Origin: Wolfiporia cocos
Taxonomy: Eukaryota; Basidiomycota; Agaricomycetes; Polyporales; Phaeolaceae
Reading direction: 5' to 3'
Length of the DNA: 64,000 bases
Assembly (NCBI GenBank): GCA_029448655.1
Contig: JACCLO010000004.1
Span: 5,022,001 to 5,086,000, forward strand
Shown here: in pieces, positions 34,363 through 45,200 of the stretch
How the letters are laid out: each line of letters opens with the position of its first letter
Position numbering within the stretch: position 1 is the stretch's first letter
The notes under the pieces: model-generated
What the model was told of the DNA's origin: nothing
Seen by the model: the letters and a program-made list of their open reading frames with translations, nothing else
The model's database searches: none
Program-made: the position numbers and the translations under genes

Positions 34363-36318
34363 GGAAGTGGCGATATGGGAAAGCACTTGGACTAATGCGC
34401 GAAATGAGAACAGCGCTTGACCGATAACTCCTATGTGATGGGCCGATTTGGAAGTGTAACGACTATGTCACGTAACAGTCATGTATTGTTACATTTGATG
34501 AGTTTGTATGAGGACTATCTTAGTGGTGGCAGTATAAAGGTTATATGCCATACCTTGTTGTGTAGATAAAGATGATGAACCACGTCATCGACAGAGTCAT
34601 ACTCACTAGAGAAAATGCTGCAAGTGGTGAAATCGATGTTAGGTATGGAAGCCAGATGCCTGTGCTACACAGATGTACAAGTGATCAACTATCGAATGTA
34701 ACCAACATATGACCCACTTACCCACTCATGGCAATCTTGCCAGAACATGCCAGAAACAAAGCGTGTGTATGCATTGTGAACTTTCTTCTGAGTTGTGTTG
34801 CTGGATGCACCAAAGATGACTTGGTGGTAAAAGTCCTGCAGTGAGAGTGAAGGAATATGTTTGCCTGATGATAAGATGTCTTTGTTGCACTGGAGCTCTG
34901 CAGCAGCCTGCTCCTTGGCTGTGGAATGCCTGATGTTGACCATAGAGTTGACTGTTTGGACAGCATGCTCCTGCTCTTCCTCTCCCTCCCAGATGCAGGT
35001 TGAATCATGGTCTAAGTGACTACAGTCTGAGCAACTTGATTTTGGCTGAGCAACATTAGATTGGGGTGCCTTTGATCTCTCAGCTCTGCAGGCTTGTGCC
35101 TATCGTGATAGATGAGCAAAATGCACATATATGCACATATATTCGTCCATATAATGAGCAACATACCAAATGAGGACTCATGACATGAACTTCAATAATG
35201 AATGATGTTGTGCACATGTCTGCAAGTGGAGGCTGCTCCTGTTGCATTGGAGATGGTGACACCTCTGTCTCTCTACAGTCACACTGCTGAGTGGTGGTGT
35301 CAAAAATTATTCTGGGATGTTGCCGCTACTTATTTACAGGATTATTTATGCTATTGTACTGTACGTAGATAGCATATTCCTAAGTAGCATCATCACCATT
35401 ATGCATGGGCGCCATTACTGGTGCCATCCATTATGATACATGATCCCAGTTGCTATGGATATGTGCACAGATCCCTGCACCTTAGGGCAGGTTTAGGTAG
35501 TATGTTACGCCATGTATTTAATGTTGCTAACATGAGCCTTCTGCTCATGTTTAGCATTCTCGATGTATGGGCCAACATGGGCCCCTTTTCATCTTGACTA
35601 CTGGCATGCCCATCTGTGACCTACCCTGTCTCTCTCTCTTACTCAGCCTTGCTAGTCTGAGAGCCTCCCTGGGTGTTAGGATCCCCCACTTACATGGTCC
35701 CACAGTATGTCTGGGTGTTCTGTGTCAGGTGGTGCAAGAAGCAGATACTGGTTGTGCAACATCTGGAGAAACACATGTAGATGTAGAAGAGACTGTGGAA
35801 ACGTTATCAAGGGTGAGGACAGTTTTGCCTGTGTCACTGCATTCCACTGTGGACCCTCCTCACTCCACCTCTTTGCCAATCCCCTTGTTGGGAGCATCAA
35901 TGCTGTTGCTAACCGACAAACCAGACACCAAGTTATGCCTGCGGGCAATTTCTTTAATGGTGTGCAAATGATCATGTGCATGTTTACATTGGGACAGCAC
36001 TTTGGGATCATCAATTTTTGTAGATGCTGGATGGACTGCATGAGAGCATGGCGGAGTAAGTGACAGTACAGAAAAGAGATGGAGAAAGCTAAGATGTGGA
36101 CAGCCAATCTTGTTATGGAGATGTGGCATGCCACTGACCTCCTGCCCTATGATCAGTGAAGCTGTCATTGCTGAAGCTGTCATTGCTGTCACATCACATG
36201 ATGATAACATGCCACACACTCATGAGGACTGTGCATCCAGTTCATGTCTTCAAACTTGCCCTTCACTACACTGCATCTGCCGCCATCCATTCCACCAGAA
36301 GTGATGCCTAAGCTGTTG
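34363..36318 (-). pseudogene. Inverted host segment with decayed TE-like ORFs
   Basis: Lies inside the inversion. The minus-strand frame 35008-34689 reads DSTCIWEGEEEQEHAVQTVN..., then SSGKHIPSLSLQDFYHQVIFG...RFVSGMFWQDCHEW, which looks like real coding sequence. 36219-35860 (minus) reads KIDDPKVLSQCKHAHDHLHT.... LTR A3 splits the segment. I do not recognise the families; they resemble other decayed transposon genes here. Confidence 0.4.
35298..35727 (+). mobile_element. Solo LTR A3 (430 bp)
   Basis: Starts TGTCAAAAATTATTCTGGG, ends GTTCTGTGTCA; perfect duplication ggtgg (35293-35297 and 35728-35732). Hairpin AACATGAG/CTCATGTT at 35529-35551. Shorter than A1 and A2, so an internal deletion is likely. 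Confidence 0.88.
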
Positions 36319-36323
36319 GAAGG

Positions 36324-36879
36324 TGTCACAGAATATCCTGGGGGGATATCTGACTTCTCTCGCTATAGGTTTCACGGGCGGCGCTAGGCGTACGCCGCTC
36401 CACTGGGCCTCAGCCACCTCCGCGTCTGTTCCAGGTTATTGTAGGTCACCTGACTGTTAGGTTAGCGCTGTAGGGTAGCGCGCGCCTCCGGTACTCACGT
36501 TACGGTCACAGTATGTCATGTAGTGTTACTTGTCACCTGACTCCTTAGATACGGCGCACAGGCCATCTCTTTAGGGCGGTACTAGTAGTATCCACACTCA
36601 TGTATATAAACTACGACGAGATGGGGCTTACTCCCCATCTCTAAGATTCTTGTCAATGGACTTAGGTCCCTCTCATACCAACTTCCCTGCGTGATCTCTG
36701 GCCCGGGGCCCCTCTATCACTTGCTCGTCTGTGTGCCAGCTCGACATGTCGCCTCTTAGGAGTCCCCGCTCTGGGGTACAGCCGACGTCGTCACCGCTGT
36801 TGTGTTAGCACACCGCCTTGTAAGGCATATAGGGATCCCCCAGTTGCCTGGGTCGCACAGACGTGGTACGTCTGTCACA
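36324..36879 (+). mobile_element. LTR E1 (556 bp), right edge of the inversion
   Basis: Starts TGTCACAGAATATCC, ends GTACGTCTGTCACA (usual family end TCTGTGTCA). Flanks gaagg and gtggg pair, as reverse complements, with those of B3. Before inversion it had a perfect gtggg duplication inside element C. TATATAAA at 36603, hairpin GAGATGGGG/CCCCATCTC at 36618-36641. Confidence 0.88.
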
Positions 36880-37038
36880 GTGGGGTTATCCTTGGATGGG
36901 GAACCCTGAGGCGGTGTGGTGACGTTGGAGGTAGGAGGGCGTAAGCGTTTGCCCAAGGGCCTCCGTCGTCGATGGCGAGCGTGCCCTTACACGCATAAAA
37001 CGTCGCCGTTACGTGGACGTTGGAGTCGTCCAGGACTC

Positions 37039-37676
37039 TGTCACAAGATTTTCCTAGTATTAATACTATTTTTCCCGCAATTCTACGAATTTATCTACGG
37101 TTTATACGTTCAACTAGTGCTTAACTGGTTGGTAACTATTCGTTACATACAAGCCGAATGATGGCCGTGTTATCTCCCGTAGCAACGGTATCTAATCACG
37201 GTAGTTCCCGTTATAAGTCACATGTCTATTCTTGTAGCCAATCGGACATCTCGTCCGTCAAACGTCATACACATTAGATCAGCGGACCGGCGTTTGGTCA
37301 CGCCTCCAACTGACTAATAATTGCGCACTATACGCCATTCGCGCGGCCTACGCCGCACACCTATATCCCGGTTTTGATCGGCATATGTATTTACGGTGTA
37401 TTACTAATTACTTAGGTCTCCGAGGACTTGCCTGTACGGATTGGGGTAATTAGATTAGATAATAAGACTGTTAGGGGTCTTATATAACATGTATATATAC
37501 TACGGTATCTGAGCGTTAACACCTCAGATTCTATTCATTGCATTTGCACTCCGAGTTAACAACTCAGCGCGCCCTGCTCTACCTGCTTTACAAGTTCTTG
37601 TCTACTCGACAACCTCAAAGCTACCGCCTAACCAGCAAACCTCAAGCTTATAGTATAAGTGAGTAGTCTTGTGTCA
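37039..37676 (+). mobile_element. Solo LTR D1 (638 bp)
   Basis: Starts TGTCACAAGATTTTCC, ends CTTGTGTCA; perfect duplication gactc (37034-37038 and 37677-37681). Its 5' part (ATTTTTCCCGC...CTACG) resembles the intact element's LTR. Hairpin ATCTGAG/CTCAGAT at 37507-37529. Confidence 0.9.
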
Positions 37677-38240
37677 GACTCGGCCGTCGACTGACGGCTG
37701 GTGGGAACGGTATGGTTGACGACCCATATTGAAACGGGGTCGAGGTACCCGACGATAGTCGGACACCACCCAGAGGGCGGTGTGACGTCCAGTCATGGGC
37801 CGGGATGTCGTACCGGAGAGACCAAACTTCCCCGCCGCGCTGACCAGTCCCTTTGCAGGTGACCGGGGCGCGACGGGGGTCCTGAAAGGGTGACGGGGCT
37901 TACATCGGCGTCGTTCGGGTCTTGCGCCCACAAGGAAGCACGGAGGCCCCATGGGTGCGCGCACCTACTAATCCACCTGCCGCCCATCATTCTCACTCTG
38001 TCCTAGGTTTGGCTTACCAGCTTAGAGGGGACCGGCGGTTGCGCCGCCCAAGGCTCTTTTGAACGAGCTCAGTGGGTGTCCCGCCGCTGGTTACCAAGGC
38101 GACGGTTAGTGGGGGCTGACAACTGTGTCGACGCCGCGCTATTGAACGCGGCACTGCCCCGCCCCGTCGCCAACGACCTAAAGAACGTGGAGACCTCCTC
38201 CAGCACCGCGCGTTGCCAGCGCGCAGCGGGGGAGTAAGAT

Positions 38241-38251
38241 AGAACAGTTAA
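38241..38251 (-). promoter_or_regulatory. Element C primer-binding site (self-priming)
   Basis: On the minus strand, two bases after LTR C2 ends, the sequence TTAACTGTTCT is the exact 11-nt complement of AGAACAGTTAA, the predicted first bases of the element's own transcript (34119-34129 in C1). No TGG that would match a tRNA 3' end follows the LTR. Confidence 0.8.
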
Positions 38252-38253
38252 TA

Positions 38254-38948
38254 TGACGCAGATACTCACAACCTCTTGTGCAAGCTGACGACATGGCTGA
38301 GGACCGCTGTAAGTGGACTAGAATGGCCCTAAGGCGGGTCCACCAGACTAGGGGTCTATAAGAGAGCGCAGCGTCGCAGGACAAAACCTTGAAGAGTGGT
38401 CAACTAAGACCAGAGGTAATGGGGATGCAAGCAGGCACGCAAGGCGATGGGCATAAGGGGTCCTAAGACCCAAAGTCTAGATTAACTGTTCTGGGGTAAG
38501 CCCAAGAACAGCTACAACATATATACATGGACAAGACCAGTAACTACTAGGGTCACCCTAAAGTAATGGTCTGTGCGCCATAAGGGCACACGTCACATGT
38601 AGGAAGAGACGTCACAAGACCTGGACCATAAGGGCCCAGGTTGAAAGACCTAAGTACCTAGGCTCATCACCATAGAGACGAAGGGGGGTGTGACGTTATA
38701 CATAATGTGGCGCTAGCTGTAAGGCTAACGCCGGTAAGGCCAAGCGCTAAGGTCAGGTGCCTATACTGAGATAACGCTGGCTAGGGGATGCCTACTATCT
38801 TATCTATATGGTCACGTGACCGCCTCGCAAGGGAGGTGCTAGGACCGGGGCTGTAGGGGCACGGACTATGGGTGCGGACAGAGGTTTGAGGCCTAGAGAA
38901 AGGCGAAAAGATATACCTGCTGCCTAGTCAACGGTAAATACCGTGACA
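38254..38948 (-). mobile_element. Element C, 5' LTR (C2, 695 bp)
   Basis: Minus-strand LTR starting TGTCACGG and ending ATCTGCGTCA. It is preceded on the minus strand by agatg (plus 38949-38953 catct), which matches the agatg after C1. C1 and C2 are thus the two LTRs of one insertion, now in opposite orientation. Confidence 0.92.
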
Positions 38949-39016
38949 CATCTGTACGACACCGTCTATTCAGTTAGCAGCATGTATACTTCAATTAAGC
39001 TTAATGATGCCTACAA

Positions 39017-39776
39017 TCAACAAAGCCACGATGGAGGGTGTGCGTGGTCAAATTTCACCAAGATGTTATCTGGCAAAACATGATGTCCATGATACTTTTT
39101 GTTGGCCCATGCCGTCTGTCGTCCATCTAGTCCTCGACGGTAAGCATCCATGAAGCGCAGTGAGTGATTATAGTATCTATATAGCACAACTAAATTACAG
39201 TACATCTGCTGCCTTTGACAATTAAATGGGTGGATTGTGGCTTGCCAACATATCCTGAGGCAGCCGGTGTCCCTGTTTAGCTGCTGGAGCAACCTAGGAC
39301 TACCGTCGATGTCATTGGTCGGCATTAATGGTCCAACTCACATTCTCCTTACCCCAATCATTATCTTCCGGACATGCTCGTTCCAAGCTTGAGTGCGCCC
39401 CTAGATTTTTAAGTTGAATAGATGTCACCTGGGCATGAGTGAGTGCCAGATGGCTCGGGCGGTGCTGAGAGTGATATTGATAAGACAATTTTAAATAGCT
39501 TGTTTTGGCATTGACTGTAGTCCCTCCTGTGTAAATGCTAAGGCAATTCAGCAAAGGCAAGGATCAGAAATCCGCCCACAAGCGATTGTGTGGAATGCAA
39601 TTTTCTACAAATCTGTGGTTTTCGATTTCGGAGACTGTACTGCACAGAATTTGCATTAATTTTACAGTGATTCTGTCACGTTGCTTAGTCATCCTTTGAT
39701 GAGTTTGTATGCACACTATCTTGATTGCTGCTTCAGATAATGAAAGACATGGATCATATGCAAACTGCAAAGTCAT
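39017..39776 (-). pseudogene. TE-associated protein fragment
   Basis: Minus-strand exons 39776-39564, 39560-39312 and 39325-39017. The last reads YYNHSLRFMDAYRRGLDG then RQTAWANKKYHGHHVLP, a motif I associate with agaricomycete transposon proteins, perhaps the cysteine-cluster proteins linked to KDZ transposons; that link is from memory and unsure. The frame is interrupted, so probably decayed. Confidence 0.45.
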
Positions 39777-40552
39777 TTGTGCATCAAGTGCTGAGTCACA
39801 TTGACATTATACAGTATGCCCTTGATTTTGCCTCCCTTTCAAACAAAGCTGGCCATGGTATCATTAGCAAGATGAATATCTACCTGCTGTTATTCCAAGA
39901 GACTCATCCAGAGCTATGCAAGAGTGATTCTGATGGCAATCTTGTACCACCTTCAAAGGCCAATAAAAATTACCAAGAATGGTGTAAGCAACAGTGTCAC
40001 ATCACCACCATGCACAACCGCATACCCACTCTGTATTGACATGTATGTTCTTCTTCTCCTGAGTGGTCAGGTTTGCACTGATGGTGCACAGTATGGCATT
40101 TATGTCCTCATGAACCCAGCCATTTCCCCCACCATTCTACAGTACCGTCATCTCGGTGCAAGCCTCACCAAGGCTCTCATATCCCTTAGTAAGGACATGG
40201 CAGATGCTATTCCGAATGAAGTTTCCACATTTCATTACTTGTAACTGCTGCAGCCATCCATGGAGCAGGTGCTATTGAGTTCCATGCATTCTCTTGGTGG
40301 CGATTACGCTGCACTGCACATTATACGTTCATGTGTGACACTGTTTCCAATATTTACATAGATTGCCAGCCCAGTTTCAAGCTCTTCGGAGTCTCTTGTT
40401 ACACAGGCCCATACTGACCACCCCTCCACCTCATGCACCAGCTTGTCCTTCAATGTACATCACTCTGTCTAGTGTGATGACGTGTCTTTTTTTCCTCCTT
40501 GTGTTGCTTATCTGCTGCTCTTAATGATTACAGGCTGTGACCTTTTGCCCCA
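39777..40552. other. No clear gene
   Basis: A plus frame at 39725-40039 reads FVHQVLSHIDIIQYALDFAS and ends in a stop; a second at 39924-40244 overlaps it. Both could be fragments of one unknown protein. No domain recognised. Confidence 0.35.
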
Positions 40553-40612
40553 CGGGCATCACTCTTGTATCACTCAATGATGTTGGCTGTGTGCCCACCA
40601 TTAAGCTCGAGG
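40553..40612 (+). repeat. Coding-like repeat module u1 (continues at 41927)
   Basis: First of five related modules with the protein core LND-V-GC-PTIKLEANA...LSA-CPHC. R1 interrupts it after cgagg (40608-40612). It resumes at 41927-41990. Confidence 0.5.
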
Positions 40613-41926
40613 CGTCACAATCCTGTGACATCCAATACTGAAGGGTGCAAGTCCTGTCGTTGACCTAGAAGGAAAGTCCTAAAACGTCAAGAGGTAGTCA
40701 AGCTAAGTGGTTGACTTTGCAGCGCAGGTTCTCAAGCAATAAAGGAGGTAGGAAAGAGGGGAAATGCCCCCATTCTTAACATATAGTCAAGATGAACATT
40801 CTAAGTCTAAAGGTGCAATGGCCTTATGACACAGACTCACAGAGACTGTGGAACCGGTCCACAGGCCGGGGAATCCCCCTAGATGCAAGCACATCAGCGT
40901 GCATCCTAATGCTGATGGGTGTGCTAAAGAGGCCTGCCCCAGGTGCAGTAGCTAGGCCCTTGGCAGAGGTACCACCCAGACGAGCAAGGCAAGAAGGGGA
41001 AGATCCAGGCAGCCGGTGCACACACAGTCAAGTTGGTGAGAAAGGGGCTGAGCCCAGACGTCGAGAATCTCAGAGATAGGGAATAAGCCCCATCTCACTA
41101 CCCTTGAAGTATGTACAGGATGACACGACGTGTCTACCCTTAAGTGCTGGCCTGTGCGCAGCACCACCCTAACAGCTGAGGTAATGAGTATGTAAGCGTA
41201 ACTGTAACTACTATGCATGACAGGGAGTGACCATAACGTGAGTGACTGCACGAGAGCGTGCTACCCCAGAGCGCCTATCTACTAGGTCAGGTGGTCTAAA
41301 TGGTATCTAGGGAGAGACGGAGAGGTGGTGATGGGAAGGGAGCCGCCGCACCTGTGAATGCGGCGCCCTAGAGCCCAGGCGAGGGATGTTGAGTAGCCCC
41401 TACCAGGTGTTCTGTGACACCTTAGACCTTTTGTATATATACATGAGATATAGCATGTACACTATTCATAAGTAAGATCATCCTAAAATAAGGTGGTCTG
41501 TGCATGGTTGGCTAAGTAAGCCAAATGGTGCCATAAGGCATGATAATGTGGTGCTACCCTAAAGATAGTCTGTATGGTGTGATGATGGCCTCACATATCT
41601 AAAGATAGGCCCATGAGGTCATAATAATGTCAGTAATGACAATGTCTAGTCAAGGCCAGACCACTGATGTCACTAATGATGTAGTTATGTTACCTAGCAA
41701 CGTTTAGGCTAAGATTGGGAAGATAGGGTCACCTGACAAGGCACCTGTGATGGTACTTGGTGCCACTATCTAATCTGAGAGTTTAGTAGATCACATGACT
41801 TACTGAATTGAGGTCACATGATCTGATAACTTTCGAGAGGCAATAGCGCCTATGGTAATACGCCTAATGTGCAAGTATGGAGGGCAATAGACCAAGGGGG
41901 AAGGCTGCATACATAAATCTGTGACA
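40613..41926 (-). mobile_element. Solo LTR R1, split by a nested LTR
   Basis: The minus strand starts TGTCACAGATTTATG and ends GGATTGTGACG, with A to G at the final base. Flanks cgagg (40608-40612) and caagg (41927-41931) differ by one CpG transition. Net length is about 716 bp without the LTR at 40827-41419. Confidence 0.75.
40827..41419 (-). mobile_element. Solo LTR nested in R1 (593 bp)
   Basis: The minus strand starts TGTCACAGAACACC and ends GAGTCTGTGTCA; perfect duplication cctta (40822-40826 and 41420-41424). Hairpin at 41073-41096. Resembles the E/H group. Confidence 0.88.
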
Positions 41927-42002
41927 CAAGGCCAATGCCATGATGGTGCTGTCAGCTCCAACCCCACACCATTGCTACCCTCGATGCCCTCTTTGCTTTC
42001 AT

Positions 42003-42263
42003 CTACCATCATTGCTGACTCTCCAACTCTGCTGCTTGGTGATGTCAGCTCTGCACCCATATTCGAGCTTGAGGCCTTGGCAGTGCTGTCAGCTTCATGT
42101 CCACACTGTAGCTCCTATTAAAGGTCTCTCCCTTGATTACTCTTACCTCTGCCACAGATTCTCCGATTTCTCAGCTCAACAATATCAGCTCTGCACCCAT
42201 CATTAAGCTTGAGGTGAATGCCTTGGTGGTGCTGTCAGCCTTGTGCCCACACTGTATCCCTCG
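42003..42263 (+). repeat. Coding-like repeat modules u2 and u3
   Basis: u2 (42003-42121) reads IADSPTLLLGDVSSAPIFEL...; u3 (42133-42263) reads ATDSPISQLNNISSAPIIKL.... The two are about 130 bp apart and clearly homologous. They lie just upstream of the USP-like gene's first ATG; a frame containing u3 continues into its first exon, so they may be part of an older, longer N-terminus. Confidence 0.6.
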
Positions 42264-42273
42264 AGTTGCGTCA

Positions 42274-45200
42274 ATGGTATTCCCCGCAAAGAGCCATATC
42301 GACCCAGAGCATCTGACAGAGGTTCCGAACACTTCTAATCCAATCGAGACTCAGCATTCCCTTCTTCATCATGCTACTGGAAAGGGTCATGACCTTGTCG
42401 ATGGTGTCGAAGCACTTGTCCTACATGTCAGAGAACTAGAGCTACAGTACAAGAGTATCAATGGTGAGTTTTATTTATATGCCTTTATTGATCTCATTTA
42501 TGATATCAATCACAGCAGGTCATTTTGAGGCCTCCGATGTGCGAGAAGCAACACGTGCTCGTCCAAAGAAATATCATCCCAATGATGGTCGTGCACCTGA
42601 TACCTCAGATGCTCTTGAAGGTGCAGCTCTCACAAAATCTCGTCAGAAGGATCCAGAGCAGTCAGACATGAAAACGGGCAAGTCTTCCAAACATAGTGCC
42701 CAGAAATCTCATGGCAAGCCATCCACGATCAAGGCTGAAGATGTGTCATATATTCATGGCCAGCTTCCTGTATCTATCCTGCTACCAAAGCAGCTTCAGT
42801 CATATCGGTGGAGGGAAAACTCATGCTTCATTGATGTGACATTAGAAGGTCTATACCGTGCCCACTTGTCATGGCCCCCGCAAGCTCGTTCAGCTTTCCT
42901 TGATCTTCTGAAGGCAGTCCCTAAGTCCCTGGCTAACCGTATATTCTGGCATTTTCACAATCGCACAAAGTGGTTGGTTGGAAGCTCTGATGCTGACACG
43001 TACCAGCATATATTTGAATTAGGTCAGCGACATGTACAAAATGCTGTCTACCAAGAGTGGAAGCTCCACCCAGACAAAGGTGAAGGCTGTGCTGTGTCAT
43101 GGAGCAATCGTATGCTCAATCTTGTAAGTTCCCTCACATTCTGCCACAGGAATGAAGGTTTCCTTCTAATCACACTGGTATATACAGGACATCAGGGGCC
43201 AGTACAAGAGTCTTGAAATACAGAGCTTCTTCTCAATCCAGCATCTAGTCATCCGTGTCTGCACAGCAGGACACATGCAAGTGGAGCCCCCAACCAACTC
43301 TCTAACCCTATTCACACTCTTGGACAGCGACATAAACATCACCCGCCAGAATGTTACACATGGGTTGGTCTCGCTGGCAGAGTATTTTGCTTACTTCATG
43401 CCCTGTCGACCTGTCGGAAATGAGTATCATGGAGGAACTCTGCTGCATGCGCTCGCACCTGTGCCATGCAATGGAGAAGGCTGCAAACATACTGCCCATG
43501 TACATGCTGTTCGTACACAATGGCCCCGGACGCTTCAAGTCAGGCCCGAAACCTGTGGCGATACAGCGGCAAAATTCGCATCGCGCGAGCTTGTCCAATT
43601 CCCTCTTGAGTTCTACATTCCAGAGCAAGAGCTATCATCCACTGGAATAGAATACGAGATGGTCGGCCGCATTCTGTTTGACAAGAAGAAGAGGCATTAT
43701 ACGGCACAATTCAAACTTCGTGATAGGATGTTCACTTACGATGACTTGGTGAACAATGGGAAATTGCAGGATGCAGGTCCCGCATCATTGCTGCTACAGC
43801 GCCAGCATGATCCTGAGGTTTCACTCGTACTCTATAACCGCAAGTCGAATGAATCGGTATGTACCAAACACATAGATGCTTTCCTATTAATTAAATGATT
43901 TCATAGATTACTGAGAGGAGCGTTGATCAACTCGCATCACTAATTAGCAACTGTTCTACGCACCTCTCTAAAGCAGCTGTCATCGACTTGACTGAAATGG
44001 AGAATCCACCTACCATCTCCATTCAGCCTTTAGACAAAGAAGCCAGTGCTACCCTGCCAACTGCCCACTCCAACGACACACACATTACTCGGCTCATGAA
44101 AATCGTTAATCAAGATGACTTTGAACTGAAGAAAAGCTCTCACATAGTCGATTGCGTTGGATGTGGACTCAAGGCTGAGCCCCGTGCTGGTTCCTCTGAT
44201 GTTTCCACTAAACTGCGAAAATCTCCACTGTGGACAATCAGTGGTTTCATTCAATGCGATCTCTGCTTCCAATGGTCTCATATTGGCTGCGTCGAAGCTC
44301 AATTTGGTCTTCCAAAGGATGTTGATAAGACCACTCAGGCATGGTTCTGTCCCTCAAGCTGTGATCCAACACCTCCTCCATTATGGATGGATGATTTGTG
44401 AGTTTGTCATTTCACAGGAGTGAACATGCTCTAAAACATACGTATTTCTGCAGTGCCGGACAACACATTCTACTTGCTCCCTACACCAACAGCAAGCTCT
44501 ATCCTGCACTAATAGTTGGCCGCGACGACAGTGAACCTTACTACGCAAGAATTGAGTGGTATTACGGCAATGTGTATCCAGCACAGCGCCGACCACAGTA
44601 CAATCGGATCCTCGTACACCGCTGTGCGCAACTGCTACATGATCAACATATGACCGTTGAGTTTTCTGTGAAGCAAGTAAGTCATCGTTCCAGCTTTGTT
44701 ACCTATGTGCCTAATCCGCTCCTAGCTTGGCCGCATTCGGTGGCCGACAAGTCTCTATGAAGATGCAGCTGAGCTTTACAACTACAGCAACGAGGAGGTC
44801 AAGCAAGTCCTAGAGGATGCATTTTCATCCATTGAGGATATCATAATGGGCTTGCGTCAACACTCAGTGATCGAGAAGTTCAAGGAATTCCTGCAGGCTG
44901 GCGGCAACAAACTGGGACAAGCTGCAAATTTTCGTAATGCCTACTCAGTTCCAATATTACCCGGTGACCGCTCACTTGTGAATCCCTACCTTCGCAAGCT
45001 TGAGATGCATCTCGATGATCTGAAGAACTTCCAATTGTATGGTCTGCCACCAATGCCTCATAACGTGCTAGTATTCGGTCCGGCAGCCTTGCTATTTGAT
45101 CTTGTCATTTTGCGCCACTATCTAGCACGTGAAGCGAAGGATGATGAGCAGATTTTCAAGATTGTAACAGAATCCGTGGACCTGAATCCTGAGGAACGTA

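Larger units (their letters stand above)
36880..38253 (-). mobile_element. Element C, 5' internal half (contains D1)
   Basis: Minus-strand leader and coding-like sequence downstream of LTR C2. The frame from ATG at 37964 is open across the D1 site (gactc) and the E1 site to the 3' half: 579 nt in total, exactly 193 codons with the stop. The predicted product is Arg/Pro-rich with no recognised domain. An open frame across both removal points supports the reconstruction. Confidence 0.7.

Noticed and set aside
31754..36879. B3 and E1 as ordinary LTRs whose duplications have simply decayed
   Set aside because: Their four flanking 5-mers match perfectly as reverse complements across the two loci, which random decay would not produce.
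33663..38948. C1 and C2 as two independent solo LTR insertions in opposite orientation
   Set aside because: C1 is followed by agatg and C2 is preceded (minus strand) by agatg; one has a PPT before it and the other a PBS after it. They are the two LTRs of one element.
34494..39711. Identical 17-mer TTTGATGAGTTTGTATG at 34494 and 39695 as part of a mobile element
   Set aside because: Surrounding similarity is weak and short. It may be a shared remnant of one gene family, but I could not define a unit.
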